From: CAYPUT01 sp046541715 | GTDB taxonomy: Bacteria > Spirochaetota > Spirochaetia > DSM-27196 > PWMO01 | Assembly: GCA_046541715.1 (NCBI GenBank) | Contig: JBKHCS010000013.1 | Location: forward strand, 1-42,341 | DNA: 42,341 bases | Direction of reading: 5' to 3' | Shown here: one piece after another, positions 17,587 through 25,028 of the stretch | Position numbering within the stretch: the stretch's first letter is position 1 | Layout of the letters: each line of letters starts with the position of its first letter | The notes under the pieces: model-generated | Told to the model about the DNA's origin: nothing | Seen by the model: only the letters and a program-made list of their open reading frames with translations | The model's database searches: none | Position numbers and translations under genes: made by a program

Positions 17587-18054
17587 TTATGCTGGGCCTC
17601 CTCGTTCAAGTTTCATGATCTTATTGATTCTTGCAATGTGTCGGCCTCCCCCGAACGGGGTATCCAACCATACTCTCGCAATCTCGGCCAACTCCCGGGG
17701 ACTGTGTAACGGTCCCCCGAGAGACAAGACATTGGCGTTGTTATGCTCCCTGCTGTTTACCGCCGTGCGAACGTCATAGCACATTGCCGCCCGAATGCCC
17801 TTTATCTTATTACAGGCCATAGCGGAGCCGATTCCGGCGCCGTCGAGGACAATCCCACGCTCGCAGTTCTCGTTAACGACCTGACGGGCCACCTCCACGG
17901 CGATATCCGGGTAGTCGACCCGAGCAGCGGAGAAGCACCCAACATCCACAATCGTGAATCCAAGGGTAGCGAGATAGTCCTTTAAGAAGTTCTTCTGTTC
18001 AAAGGCCGAATGGTCGCTTCCAAGGGCCACCCGGCGCACGCCGCTATACTTCAT
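17587..18054 (-). CDS. RpiB/LacAB-family sugar-phosphate isomerase, catalytic Cys replaced by Asp
   Basis: A 155-residue protein starting MKYSGVRRVALGSDHSAF. Family motifs are RVDYPDIA, NKIKGIRAAMC and SREHNNANVLSLGG. In E. coli RpiB the reactive cysteine sits in ICGTGVG; here the aligned segment is LDGAGIG, so that cysteine is Asp71 and the following Thr is Ala. Other RpiB proteins are known to use a different acidic base (M. tuberculosis), so it need not be dead, but substrate or chemistry may differ from ribose-5-phosphate/ribulose-5-phosphate isomerisation. It has no N-terminal helix extension like DeoC, so lumen targeting is unclear. The ATG at 18054 is chosen over an upstream in-frame ATG because the latter lies inside the preceding shell gene. 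Confidence 0.88.
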   Translation of the reverse strand: MKYSGVRRVALGSDHSAFEQKNFLKDYLATLGFTIVDVGCFSAARVDYPDIAVEVARQVVNENCERGIVLDGAGIGSAMACNKIKGIRAAMCYDVRTAVNSREHNNANVLSLGGPLHSPRELAEIARVWLDTPFGGGRHIARINKIMKLERGGPA

Positions 18055-18062
18055 ACGATTTC

Positions 18063-18332
18063 CTAGACGTCCACGTGGTCGATGATTCCGGCAACGACGC
18101 ATCGGATGGTCGTTGCTGCCGGTCGGCCTACCACAGTTCGGGCAGAGCCACCTTCGTCGATCACAAGCACAGTGTCGCCGACGCCCGCCTTAGCACCATC
18201 CACCGCCAGAAGACTCTTTCCCTTCGGAGTACCGTCGGGAAGAAGCGGCTGCACGACAAGAACTTTAAGCCCCTCGTAGTGGGGATGTTTAGCCGTGGCA
18301 ACCACCGTTCCGGTAACTCGCGCAATCATCAT
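18063..18332 (-). CDS. BMC pentamer shell protein (EutN/CcmL), copy 1
   Basis: An 89-residue OB-fold vertex protein that caps microcompartment corners as a pentamer. It begins MMIARVTGTVVATAK, the typical first strand, and has the conserved LLAVDGAKAGVGDTVLV and GRPAATTIRCVVAGIIDHVDV end. The start lies in an ATGA overlap with the stop of pentamer copy 2 upstream, so the open frame reading further upstream is discarded. It ends eight bases before the RpiB start. One of four such genes in the operon. Confidence 0.93.
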   Translation of the reverse strand: MMIARVTGTVVATAKHPHYEGLKVLVVQPLLPDGTPKGKSLLAVDGAKAGVGDTVLVIDEGGSARTVVGRPAATTIRCVVAGIIDHVDV

Positions 18333-18595
18333 GGGACATCTACCGAGTCGACGACAGCGATGACCGCCGCGTCCGTGGGGTTGAACCAATCGGGGAGCGA
18401 TTGAGCAGCCTCTTTGCCACCTTCAAAGTAGACGAGGTCTCCTTCCCCCGCCTTGACGGTATCGACCGCCACCACCGGACGCCCTACCGGGGACAGATCG
18501 GGCTCGACCTGCTGCACGAGGAGCAGCGTCCTTCCGTCGAGGCAAACCAGCTTCTTGGTGCTGACGACTCTTCCGACAACTCTTCCCAGCTTCAT
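18329..18595 (-). CDS. BMC pentamer shell protein (EutN/CcmL), copy 2
   Basis: An 88-residue vertex protein: MKLGRVVGRVVSTKK at the N-terminus, VVAVDTVKAGEGDLVYFEGG in the middle, and DAAVIAVVDSVDV at the end. Compared with copy 1 it carries a slightly longer loop (KEAAQSLPDWFNPT). It overlaps the aldehyde dehydrogenase stop and the copy 1 start by four bases each (ATGA), which shows tight translational coupling. Confidence 0.93.
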   Translation of the reverse strand: MKLGRVVGRVVSTKKLVCLDGRTLLLVQQVEPDLSPVGRPVVAVDTVKAGEGDLVYFEGGKEAAQSLPDWFNPTDAAVIAVVDSVDVP

Positions 18596-20097
18596 ACGAT
18601 TCTAAAGTAGTCGACCAGGGTGCACCGCCGTTCCCGTGTGAAGGTCCGGGCACGGGTAAGTCCCTCGCCGGTAGGGCTTGCGATGGTAAAGGAGGTGAAG
18701 CCGGCGCCTCCTCGGGCGAGTCCTGCATAACAGGGGCCGTTCTTTACAAAAAGCGAGCAGTTCATGCGTCGTGCCATTTCGGAGAGTTTCTCTACGTTCA
18801 GCGAGTGCATAATGGCCGTGTGACGAAAACCGTGCTCGCATTCCACCGCCAAGTCGATACAGGCATCGACATTTGGCAGCCGTACCACCGGCATAACAGG
18901 CATCAATTGCTCCGTCCATACCAAAGCGTGGTCCGCGGGCACGACACATGCGAGAAGTTTCGTCCCATCGGGAACCGAGAAGCCCGCCGCGCCGGCGATA
19001 AAGGCGGGGCTCTTTCCGACGAACTGCTTATTGGCTGCACCTTCCTTGCCCGGAGCTCCCGGCTCCTTTATGACCATGTTGGTGACCAAGGCAGTCTGTT
19101 CCGCACTCATGAAGAAAGCGCCGTGTCGTCCCATAGACTCGATCAACGCGTCGGCTACCGATTCAACAACGAGCACCTCTTTTTCGCAGATGCACACGAT
19201 GTTATGGTCGAAGCCACCGCCGTTGACAATGTCCCGGCCCGCCTTATCGATATGCGCGGTCTCGTCGACGACGCAGGGCGGATTTCCAGGCCCCGCCGCA
19301 ATAACCTTTTTGGTGCGTTGCATCGCCGCCTTTACGACCCCGGGCCCCCCGGTGACCACCATTATAGCAACGGAAGGATGGTCCATAAGTCGGTTTGCGG
19401 ATTCTATGGTCGGGGAAGCTATGGTAGTCAATAGATTGGGAGGGCCCCCGGCTGCCACGATCGCATCGTTAAGGATCGTGACCGTTTTGGCGGAGCAGGC
19501 CTTTGCCGCCGGATGGGGATTGAAAACCACCGCGTTCCCGGCGGCTATCATTCCAATAGAGTTACTGATAATGGTGGCCGTGGGGTTCGTGCTCGGCGTT
19601 ATCGCCCCAATTACTCCGTAGGGAGCGCGCTCGACCAACGCCAGACCGTGCTCGTTGGTAAAGGCCTCGCTTTGAAGGTCTTCTACTCCCGGCGTCTCCT
19701 CTGCTGCCACCATATTCTTGGCATGTTTGTCGGTTGGGTTGCCCATACCGGTCTCTTCGGCGGCCATTCGAGCCAGGAGGGCACCGTTGCGAAGGGCCGC
19801 TTCTTTCATTGCCGCGATATAGGCGCGCCGCTCCTTGAGACCCTGCGTACCCAGTGCGGTAAAGGCCTGTTTCGCCGCAGTGACGGCGATGTCGATAGTC
19901 GGATGGATACCGGTACCCTGGGCGACGGGCATGCCGCCGGCCGGATCTCCGGGTGCGGACCCTGCGCCGGAGGAAGTGCCAGGGCCTGGGCCGGCCCCCG
20001 AGACAGTCGCGCCGGCCGCGTCCTTTTCAACAATGTCGGCGACTAAAGCGCGAATCGATTCTCGCAGATCGGACAGATTTTGATCAGCCATACTCAC
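18592..20097 (-). CDS. CoA-acylating aldehyde dehydrogenase (PduP/EutE-like) with encapsulation-type N-terminus
   Basis: A 501-residue enzyme that oxidises an aldehyde to acyl-CoA with NAD+. The catalytic domain starts near residue 65; diagnostic stretches are APYGVIGAITPSTNP (158-172), AAGPGNPP (267-274) and FDHNIVCICEKE with the likely nucleophile Cys302. Ahead of it are an amphipathic helix (about 6-25, LSDLRESIRALVADIVEK) and a 35-residue Gly/Ala/Pro/Ser linker, the form of a microcompartment targeting peptide. The start is GTG in a GTGA overlap with copy 3; an ATG two codons on (20091) is nearly as likely. With DeoC the obvious substrate is acetaldehyde, giving acetyl-CoA. No phosphotransacylase or alcohol dehydrogenase is nearby to recycle CoA or NADH. 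Confidence 0.93.
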   Translation of the reverse strand: MSMADQNLSDLRESIRALVADIVEKDAAGATVSGAGPGPGTSSGAGSAPGDPAGGMPVAQGTGIHPTIDIAVTAAKQAFTALGTQGLKERRAYIAAMKEAALRNGALLARMAAEETGMGNPTDKHAKNMVAAEETPGVEDLQSEAFTNEHGLALVERAPYGVIGAITPSTNPTATIISNSIGMIAAGNAVVFNPHPAAKACSAKTVTILNDAIVAAGGPPNLLTTIASPTIESANRLMDHPSVAIMVVTGGPGVVKAAMQRTKKVIAAGPGNPPCVVDETAHIDKAGRDIVNGGGFDHNIVCICEKEVLVVESVADALIESMGRHGAFFMSAEQTALVTNMVIKEPGAPGKEGAANKQFVGKSPAFIAGAAGFSVPDGTKLLACVVPADHALVWTEQLMPVMPVVRLPNVDACIDLAVECEHGFRHTAIMHSLNVEKLSEMARRMNCSLFVKNGPCYAGLARGGAGFTSFTIASPTGEGLTRARTFTRERRCTLVDYFRIV

Positions 20098-20384
20098 TCT
20101 TTCTTGTACGTCAGGCCCCCGCCCCGGTCTATGGAATCGATAATCCCCATAATCAGCACGTCGACGGGCTCGTCATCGGTCTCGTGGGTCCACCGGCAGG
20201 AACTGCCTTTGGCAAAGATTACGACTTCGCCGGGCCCTGCCCCAACAAGGTCCAGGGCAACTACCGCGTCGCCAACGACGGAGCCGGCTTCGTCGCAGGG
20301 CTCCACGAGGAGAAACCGAGGCTCAGCCAAGGTGTCGCCCCGGGTTGTAGCCACGACGGTGCCGACAACTCGCCCCAAGGTCAC
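20094..20384 (-). CDS. BMC pentamer shell protein (EutN/CcmL), copy 3
   Basis: A 96-residue vertex protein: MTLGRVVGTVVATTRG, VVALDLVGAGPGEVVIFAKG, then the conserved end VDVLIMGIIDSID plus a short tail. It starts with GTG inside a GTGA overlap with copy 4. A Cys/Trp-containing loop (SSCRWTHETDDE) precedes the last strands and differs from the other copies. Confidence 0.93.
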   Translation of the reverse strand: MTLGRVVGTVVATTRGDTLAEPRFLLVEPCDEAGSVVGDAVVALDLVGAGPGEVVIFAKGSSCRWTHETDDEPVDVLIMGIIDSIDRGGGLTYKKE

Positions 20385-20710
20385 GAAGAGCTCTCCGGCG
20401 ATTTGCCCACCGATCCGGAACTCTTGTTGTAGACCACCTGCCCTTCGCGCTCCACAAGATCGACGATAGCCGTAATGGTGGCATCGGTCGGCTTCCCCTT
20501 AGAAGCATCGGTCATCCTCGCGGAGGAGCCGGTAACGTAGAAAACGATCTCGCCCTTGTTTGCCCCCACCGCGTCGAGGGCCACTGCAAAATCACCGGTG
20601 CCCCCCAGTCCGGGGAGACTCACTCGCTCGACCAGGAGCAAGCGAGCTCCCTCTAGAGAGTCGGCCTTGGCAGTGGAGACAACGGTGCCGGCGACGCGTC
20701 CGAGTATCAT
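20381..20710 (-). CDS. BMC pentamer shell protein (EutN/CcmL), copy 4
   Basis: A 109-residue vertex protein: MILGRVAGTVVSTAKAD, FAVALDAVGANKGEIVFYVTG, and DATITAIVDLVEREG. It is the longest copy, with a Ser-rich C-terminal tail (about 15 residues) that would project from the pentamer. The ATG overlaps the hexamer gene stop as ATGA. Confidence 0.93.
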   Translation of the reverse strand: MILGRVAGTVVSTAKADSLEGARLLLVERVSLPGLGGTGDFAVALDAVGANKGEIVFYVTGSSARMTDASKGKPTDATITAIVDLVEREGQVVYNKSSGSVGKSPESSS

Positions 20711-21006
20711 TTCTTCGGCGCACGACCGAGCGGCAAGGCAGCATCCACGTTATCGTGGGGCCTCGGGATAACGTGAGTGGAGACGATCTCGCCGACCTTC
20801 TCGGCTGCCACGGTTCCGGCGTCGACCGCTGCCCGGACCGCGGCGACATCGCCGCGAACAACCGCAGTAACGAATCCGCCACCGATCTGCTGAAAACCGA
20901 CGAGCTCCACCCGTGCCGCTTTTACCATAGCGTCTGCAGCCTCGACCATAGCGGCGAAACCGCGGGTCTCAATCATTCCCAAAGCATTCTCAAATGTGTC
21001 GGCCAT
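20707..21006 (-). CDS. BMC hexamer shell protein (PduA/EutM-like)
   Basis: A 99-residue single BMC-domain protein that forms the flat facets of the shell as hexamers. It has ALGMIETRGFAAMVEAADAM at the start, the pore loop IGGGF (41-45), VVRGDVAAVRAAVDAG, and the end HVIPRPHDNVDAALP typical of the family. It is the only hexamer gene in the window. The small-residue pore resembles that of other aldehyde-handling compartments, but selectivity cannot be judged. It lies 19 bases after the trimer gene. Confidence 0.96.
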   Translation of the reverse strand: MADTFENALGMIETRGFAAMVEAADAMVKAARVELVGFQQIGGGFVTAVVRGDVAAVRAAVDAGTVAAEKVGEIVSTHVIPRPHDNVDAALPLGRAPKK

Positions 21007-21025
21007 CTCTTAACTCCTTGGCTCG

Positions 21026-21664
21026 CTATTCGTCTTTCTTTGATTCGATCTCGCGCCCTGACAGGGCGGCAAGCTTAGTCTCTACAATCTCTTTGCTCAC
21101 CAACACCTCCGCTTCGGGTCCGGCAATATAGACGCGACCGAAGCTTCCGTATCCGTTCACATTCACGATATTGATGTGCGATGCCTTTTCCGCTTCGTTG
21201 GCGGCATAGAAGGCGTACCCCGCAGGCTGGAGTTCCAACACAAAGAGGGTATCACCCCGGAGGACCATGTTTCCGTAACGCACTTTGTTGATGAGCTGGC
21301 AGTGGTGGTCGCTCATGTTCTTGACCAGCTGGCTGGTCAGGACACGCGGCTTTAGTCGATCGGCTTCTGTAATGGCCAAGGCGTCGAGGACAGCTTGCCC
21401 AGCTTGCCTGACATCGGCTTGACTGGGAGAATGCACTTCCAGAAGGCCGAAGAGGCGCTCGACAATTTGGATACCCGGCTTGACCCCGGTAGCCTTTAAG
21501 GCGACGTCGGTTAGACGGTTGATCTCGATCCCCGGAGAGATTTCGATGATAGCACAGGCCTCATCGGCAACGGGAAAGTATCCCTTTGAAATCGTTGCGA
21601 TGAAGGACGCCATCTGCAACTGCAGCGAGTCGAGAAAGACGTACGTTCTTAGGTCGATACCCAT
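21026..21664 (-). CDS. BMC trimer shell protein (two BMC domains)
   Basis: A 212-residue protein with two recognisable BMC-like halves: about 38-98 (ISPGIEINRLTDVALKATGV, then LFGLLEVH and VRQAGQAVLDAL) and about 140-205 (LFVLELQPAGYAFYAANEAEKA, then GSFGRVYIAGPEAEV). Its opening MGIDLRTYVFLDSLQLQMAS recalls the double-disc BMC-T proteins of the Haliangium ochraceum shell, so stacked trimers with a gated pore are possible; that comparison is from memory. It is the first gene of the operon and has a strong AAGGAG six bases before its ATG. Confidence 0.87.
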   Translation of the reverse strand: MGIDLRTYVFLDSLQLQMASFIATISKGYFPVADEACAIIEISPGIEINRLTDVALKATGVKPGIQIVERLFGLLEVHSPSQADVRQAGQAVLDALAITEADRLKPRVLTSQLVKNMSDHHCQLINKVRYGNMVLRGDTLFVLELQPAGYAFYAANEAEKASHINIVNVNGYGSFGRVYIAGPEAEVLVSKEIVETKLAALSGREIESKKDE

Positions 21665-21743
21665 ACTTAGCTCCTTAGGCTACCATTGTGACTTTTGTCA
21701 TGACAGATGATACAACATTTGGTAGGATAGTGGAAGAGGTTCT
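21665..21743. promoter_or_regulatory. Divergent promoter region of the shell operon and its regulator, with palindromic operator candidate
   Basis: The 79 bases between the trimer gene (minus) and the SorC-type regulator (plus) hold a perfect palindrome TGTCATGACA at 21696-21705. On the minus strand it sits between a weak -35-like TTGTAT (21715-21710) and a weak -10-like CACAAT (21690-21685; 19-base spacing), so a bound repressor would block shell-operon transcription. AAGGAG for the trimer gene is at 21676-21671. The promoter hexamers are not strong; the palindrome is seen directly, its role is inferred. Confidence 0.5.
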
Positions 21744-22751
21744 ATGAACGATAATACCCCGAACAAAGGCGAAAAGACTGCCATCCTCTCCAACCCCGAT
21801 GTGATGGTGGAAGTTGCCACCCTGTATTACCTCGAGGGCCTCCGACAGGAAGACATAGCCAAGCGTCTCGGTCTCTCCCGGTCGGCAATATCTCACGTGC
21901 TCTCCAATGCGAAGGCACGCGGCATCGTCGAGATTAACATTTCCAAGCCGGATACCGTAGATCACGCCCTTGGAGACGAACTCGCAAAGACGTTTGCGCT
22001 CAAGGAAGCGTCCTTGATCCAGAGCCCGGGGAGGAGCCCCGAGCGCACGTCTCAGATTGTGGCGGAGGAAGCGGTTAACGTGCTCAACCGGTCTATTCGG
22101 CGTAACAGCGTTGTGGGGATCGGCTGGGGAAAGACCATCCATCACTTGGTTAAGAGCTACGCACCGGAGCATGAGCTGTACAACGTAACCGTAGTACCAT
22201 TGATGGGAGAGACGGACGTCCTCTCGGAGTATCATCAGCAGAATGAGCTGGTCCGCCGTTTTGCCCAACGCGCCGGCGCCACGGCAGGCTTTGTGTATGC
22301 CCCATGCTATCCGAAGGACGAAGAGGATCGTCGCCGCTACCTGGAAACCGCCGAGATGCGGCACCTTACGCGACAGTGGGAATCCCTGGACGTTGCGGTG
22401 GCGGGCATCGGAGCCCCCAGCCGCCTTGGTCAGACCGTTCCAAGAAGCTACCTCTACGAACCCGGCGAGAAGCGGGAGCAACGAGAGATTACCGCCGTGG
22501 GGGATATCTGTGTCCGTCTGGTGGATATCTACGGTTCCGCGGTTCATACAACCATGCAGGACCTGGTCATCGGCATCCCTCTGGAGATACTCCGACGGGT
22601 TCCCAAGGTTATCGCTGTCGCGGGAGGGGAAGAAAAGGCCGGCTCGATTCTTGGAGTCTTGCGTACCGGCGTGGTTGATGTTTTGGTCAGCGATACTCTG
22701 ACGGCTCATAAGGTTTTGGAGCTTAGCGGAGAGACCGGTCCGTCTCGCTAA
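21744..22751 (+). CDS. SorC/DeoR-type sugar-phosphate-responsive transcriptional regulator
   Basis: A 335-residue regulator. An N-terminal helix-turn-helix (about 20-60: LRQEDIAKRLGLSRSAISHVLSNAKARGIV) is followed by the SorC sugar-binding domain (about 70-330; VVGIGWGKTI, VAVAGIGAPSRLGQ, DICVRLVDIYG, VIAVAGGEEKAGSILGVLRTG). This family includes B. subtilis DeoR, which represses a deoC operon and is released by deoxyribose-5-phosphate; a similar effector here is an inference from that and from the adjacent deoC operon. It is divergent from the shell operon with a palindrome between them. GAGG precedes the start. Confidence 0.9.
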   Translation: MNDNTPNKGEKTAILSNPDVMVEVATLYYLEGLRQEDIAKRLGLSRSAISHVLSNAKARGIVEINISKPDTVDHALGDELAKTFALKEASLIQSPGRSPERTSQIVAEEAVNVLNRSIRRNSVVGIGWGKTIHHLVKSYAPEHELYNVTVVPLMGETDVLSEYHQQNELVRRFAQRAGATAGFVYAPCYPKDEEDRRRYLETAEMRHLTRQWESLDVAVAGIGAPSRLGQTVPRSYLYEPGEKREQREITAVGDICVRLVDIYGSAVHTTMQDLVIGIPLEILRRVPKVIAVAGGEEKAGSILGVLRTGVVDVLVSDTLTAHKVLELSGETGPSR

Positions 22752-22771
22752 GTGGGGCAGCAGAACCCCAC
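22752..22771 (+). terminator. Small GC-rich hairpin after the regulator gene
   Basis: Starting one base after the regulator stop, GTGGGG and CCCCAC pair as a 6-bp stem with an eight-base loop. There is no clear T-run immediately after it, so this is a weak terminator candidate between two convergent genes. Confidence 0.3.
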
Positions 22772-22783
22772 CCAGGCTCTCGT

Positions 22784-23983
22784 TTATTCCGAAACGAATA
22801 CCCATCCCCCACCCTGCTTCGACGATTCGACTACCCGAGTGGCAAAGAGGAGCCCTCGCACGCCGGCTTCGATGCTTGAATACACGCCCTCCGGGGCATG
22901 GGTAACGGAGCCCGGGAGACTCACCGGCGGATACGCCGCGTGGGCGACCGCCTTGGCGAAGGACCGATATACGTTCGCGAAGGCCTCGAGAAAACCCTCG
23001 GGATGCCCCGGGGGAATCCGCGCCAACGCTGAGGCCTCGGGCCCCAAACCCGGGCTCCCCCGGTACAGACGCTGCGGTGGGCCTTCGACGAAGCCGCAGA
23101 TTAAGACATCGGGCTCTTCCTGTCTCCAGGTAAGGTGCCCCTCGGTTCCGTAGAGGCGGATGGAGAGGTTGTTTCTCTCGCCGGCGGCGATTTGGCTCAC
23201 AGAGAGGGTACCCCTGGCACCACCTGACATACGGATAAGCACCGATGCGTCGTCGTCGAGAAGTCTCCCCGGACCAAAGCTGGTGCATTCGGCGGCGACC
23301 TGTGCAACCCGATCCCCGGTAACGTACTCCAGAAGATTAAGAGCATGGGTGCCAATATCACCGAGAGACCCACCGACCCCCGCCCGGACCGGATCCGTGC
23401 GCCAATCGGCTTGCTTGTGTCTTTCTTGCTCGAGTGGGCGGGAGAGCCATCCCTGAAAGTACTCCACGACCACCCGCCGAAGCTCGCCGATGGCGCCTTC
23501 GGCTATCAACCGTCTGGCCTCCCGGATCATGGCGCTTCCGGGATAGTTGTAGGTGATCCCGAAGAGGCGTCCGCTTTCATCGACAACCTGTTTGAGCTGA
23601 AGTGCCTCCTCGAGGGTCGCTGTTACCGGTTTGTCGCAAAGGACGTGAAAGCCGGCTTTCAGGAACGCCTGCGCGATGGGCAGGTGGGTATGATTCGGCG
23701 TCAGGACGGCAACGAAGTCAATACGGGAGTCTACATCCAGCTCCGACTCCGCCGTTACCATCGCCTCGAAGGTGGGATAGAGCCGTCCGGCTTCTATGCC
23801 AAGCTGTCGACCCAGCAGCTTGGTCTTCTCGAAGTCCTGAGAAAAGCAGCCGGCCACCAGATCGATGCCGCCGTCGATCCGGGCGGCGATCCGGTGCGCC
23901 TCGCCTATCAACGAGCCGATACCCCCGCCAACCATTCCCATCCGAAGGCGTCGCCATTGTGTGTCGTCTCGACGCTGCTGCAT
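22784..23983 (-). CDS. Gfo/Idh/MocA-family NAD(P)-dependent oxidoreductase
   Basis: A 399-residue oxidoreductase. The Rossmann motif GMVGGGIGSLIGEAHR starts near residue 16, and the family motif CDKPVTATLEEALQL supplies the catalytic-site lysine; RTDPVRAGVGGSLGDIGTHALNLLEYV is the typical C-terminal domain segment. Such enzymes oxidise or reduce sugars, polyols or sugar acids. It is the last gene of the transporter/kinase series (10 bases after the hydroxyacid dehydrogenase) and runs convergent to the regulator gene. No encapsulation-type extension is seen, so it likely works in the cytosol. Substrate unknown. Confidence 0.9.
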   Translation of the reverse strand: MQQRRDDTQWRRLRMGMVGGGIGSLIGEAHRIAARIDGGIDLVAGCFSQDFEKTKLLGRQLGIEAGRLYPTFEAMVTAESELDVDSRIDFVAVLTPNHTHLPIAQAFLKAGFHVLCDKPVTATLEEALQLKQVVDESGRLFGITYNYPGSAMIREARRLIAEGAIGELRRVVVEYFQGWLSRPLEQERHKQADWRTDPVRAGVGGSLGDIGTHALNLLEYVTGDRVAQVAAECTSFGPGRLLDDDASVLIRMSGGARGTLSVSQIAAGERNNLSIRLYGTEGHLTWRQEEPDVLICGFVEGPPQRLYRGSPGLGPEASALARIPPGHPEGFLEAFANVYRSFAKAVAHAAYPPVSLPGSVTHAPEGVYSSIEAGVRGLLFATRVVESSKQGGGWVFVSE

Positions 23984-23993
23984 GCTACCGTGC

Positions 23994-25028
23994 CTAACTC
24001 TTATCCACCGGCCTGGACCGGAGACGTCCCACGGTCTCCCGCTCTGCCCGCTTGCAGCGCCGGGGAGGAAGACCCTTCATCAAGAGCCTGAGATCGTCGA
24101 GGACCAGCTCCCCCATCATGTAGAAAGCTTCCGTAAGGGCCCCCGCGCGGTGTGCCGAGAGTACGGCGGTGTCTGCGTCCCGAATCGGATGGGCTTTCGA
24201 CAGCGGCTCTTCGGGAAACACATCGGTTGCTACCCGGATCCGCCCGGTAAGAGCTTCCTGCGTAAGAGCGTCAAAATCGACGACGCCGGCCCGGCTCAGA
24301 AGGACGAAAATGGCACCATTGGCCATCAGGTCAAAGTGGGGTTTCCCGAGAAAGCCCTCGTTCTCGCTGGTGACCGAGGCTGTTACAAAGACGGCCCGGC
24401 TCTCCGAAAGCAGTGTTTCCAGATCGACGGGGTCGCCGCCCACTTCCCGAATCATTCCGGGAGGCATCCAGGGATCGTGGACCAACACCCGACCCCGGAA
24501 GGCCGCCAAAAGACGGTACAGAGCCTGCCCCAGATCCCCGAAACCGATAATCCCCATCGGTTTACCGGCAAGGGTAAAGGCGCCCTGGTTCCCGTCGAGG
24601 CCGTAGAGCTCCTCACCTCTCCGGAACTGCCGGTCCCCCCGGCTGATTCCTCGAGCCAGATCGAGGGCCATTCCCAAACCGATCTCAGCAACCGATTGGG
24701 CGAAGACCGGGGAAACACTCAATACGTGGATTCCCCGCTGGAAACAGTAGTCGTAGTCTACGTTCGGCTGGAAGTTGCTCTCGACGTTGAAGATGGCTTT
24801 GAGACGTCCCGCCTTTTCCAGGCGCCTCCTGTCGAGGTCGGTCTGCCCCATAATGTACTCAACATCCGGTAGCAACGACTCAACCTGGGCTACCGTCGGC
24901 GCTCCCGCTTCGTCGGGAACCAGCCGCACTAGACTGCGAAGCTCCGTCAGCGCCTCCGGGCGAAACATGAGCGCCAGGCTGCGGGGTGCCGGATCTAGAA
25001 GCATTGCTGGTCGAGAGTCTTTCGTCAT
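23994..25028 (-). CDS. D-isomer-specific 2-hydroxyacid dehydrogenase family protein
   Basis: A 344-residue NAD-dependent dehydrogenase. The nucleotide-binding motif is GIIGFGDLGQAL (about 159-170). The catalytic trio is visible: Arg246 in LLSRAGVV, Glu274 in DVFPEEPL and His293 in LSAHRAG. The C-terminus has a basic tail (RRCKRAERETVGRLRSRP) beyond the usual end. Family members reduce or oxidise 2-keto/2-hydroxy acids such as glycerate, phosphoglycerate or sugar acids. The ATG directly abuts the kinase stop. Its presence with a Gfo/Idh enzyme suggests that an oxidised sugar derivative is handled here; exact substrate unknown. Confidence 0.9.
   Translation of the reverse strand: MTKDSRPAMLLDPAPRSLALMFRPEALTELRSLVRLVPDEAGAPTVAQVESLLPDVEYIMGQTDLDRRRLEKAGRLKAIFNVESNFQPNVDYDYCFQRGIHVLSVSPVFAQSVAEIGLGMALDLARGISRGDRQFRRGEELYGLDGNQGAFTLAGKPMGIIGFGDLGQALYRLLAAFRGRVLVHDPWMPPGMIREVGGDPVDLETLLSESRAVFVTASVTSENEGFLGKPHFDLMANGAIFVLLSRAGVVDFDALTQEALTGRIRVATDVFPEEPLSKAHPIRDADTAVLSAHRAGALTEAFYMMGELVLDDLRLLMKGLPPRRCKRAERETVGRLRSRPVDKS

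Noticed and set aside
16795..21664. Classification as a propanediol or ethanolamine microcompartment
   Set aside because: The signature dehydratase or ammonia-lyase, reactivase, cobalamin genes, PduL and alcohol dehydrogenase are all absent; DeoC and RpiB are present instead.
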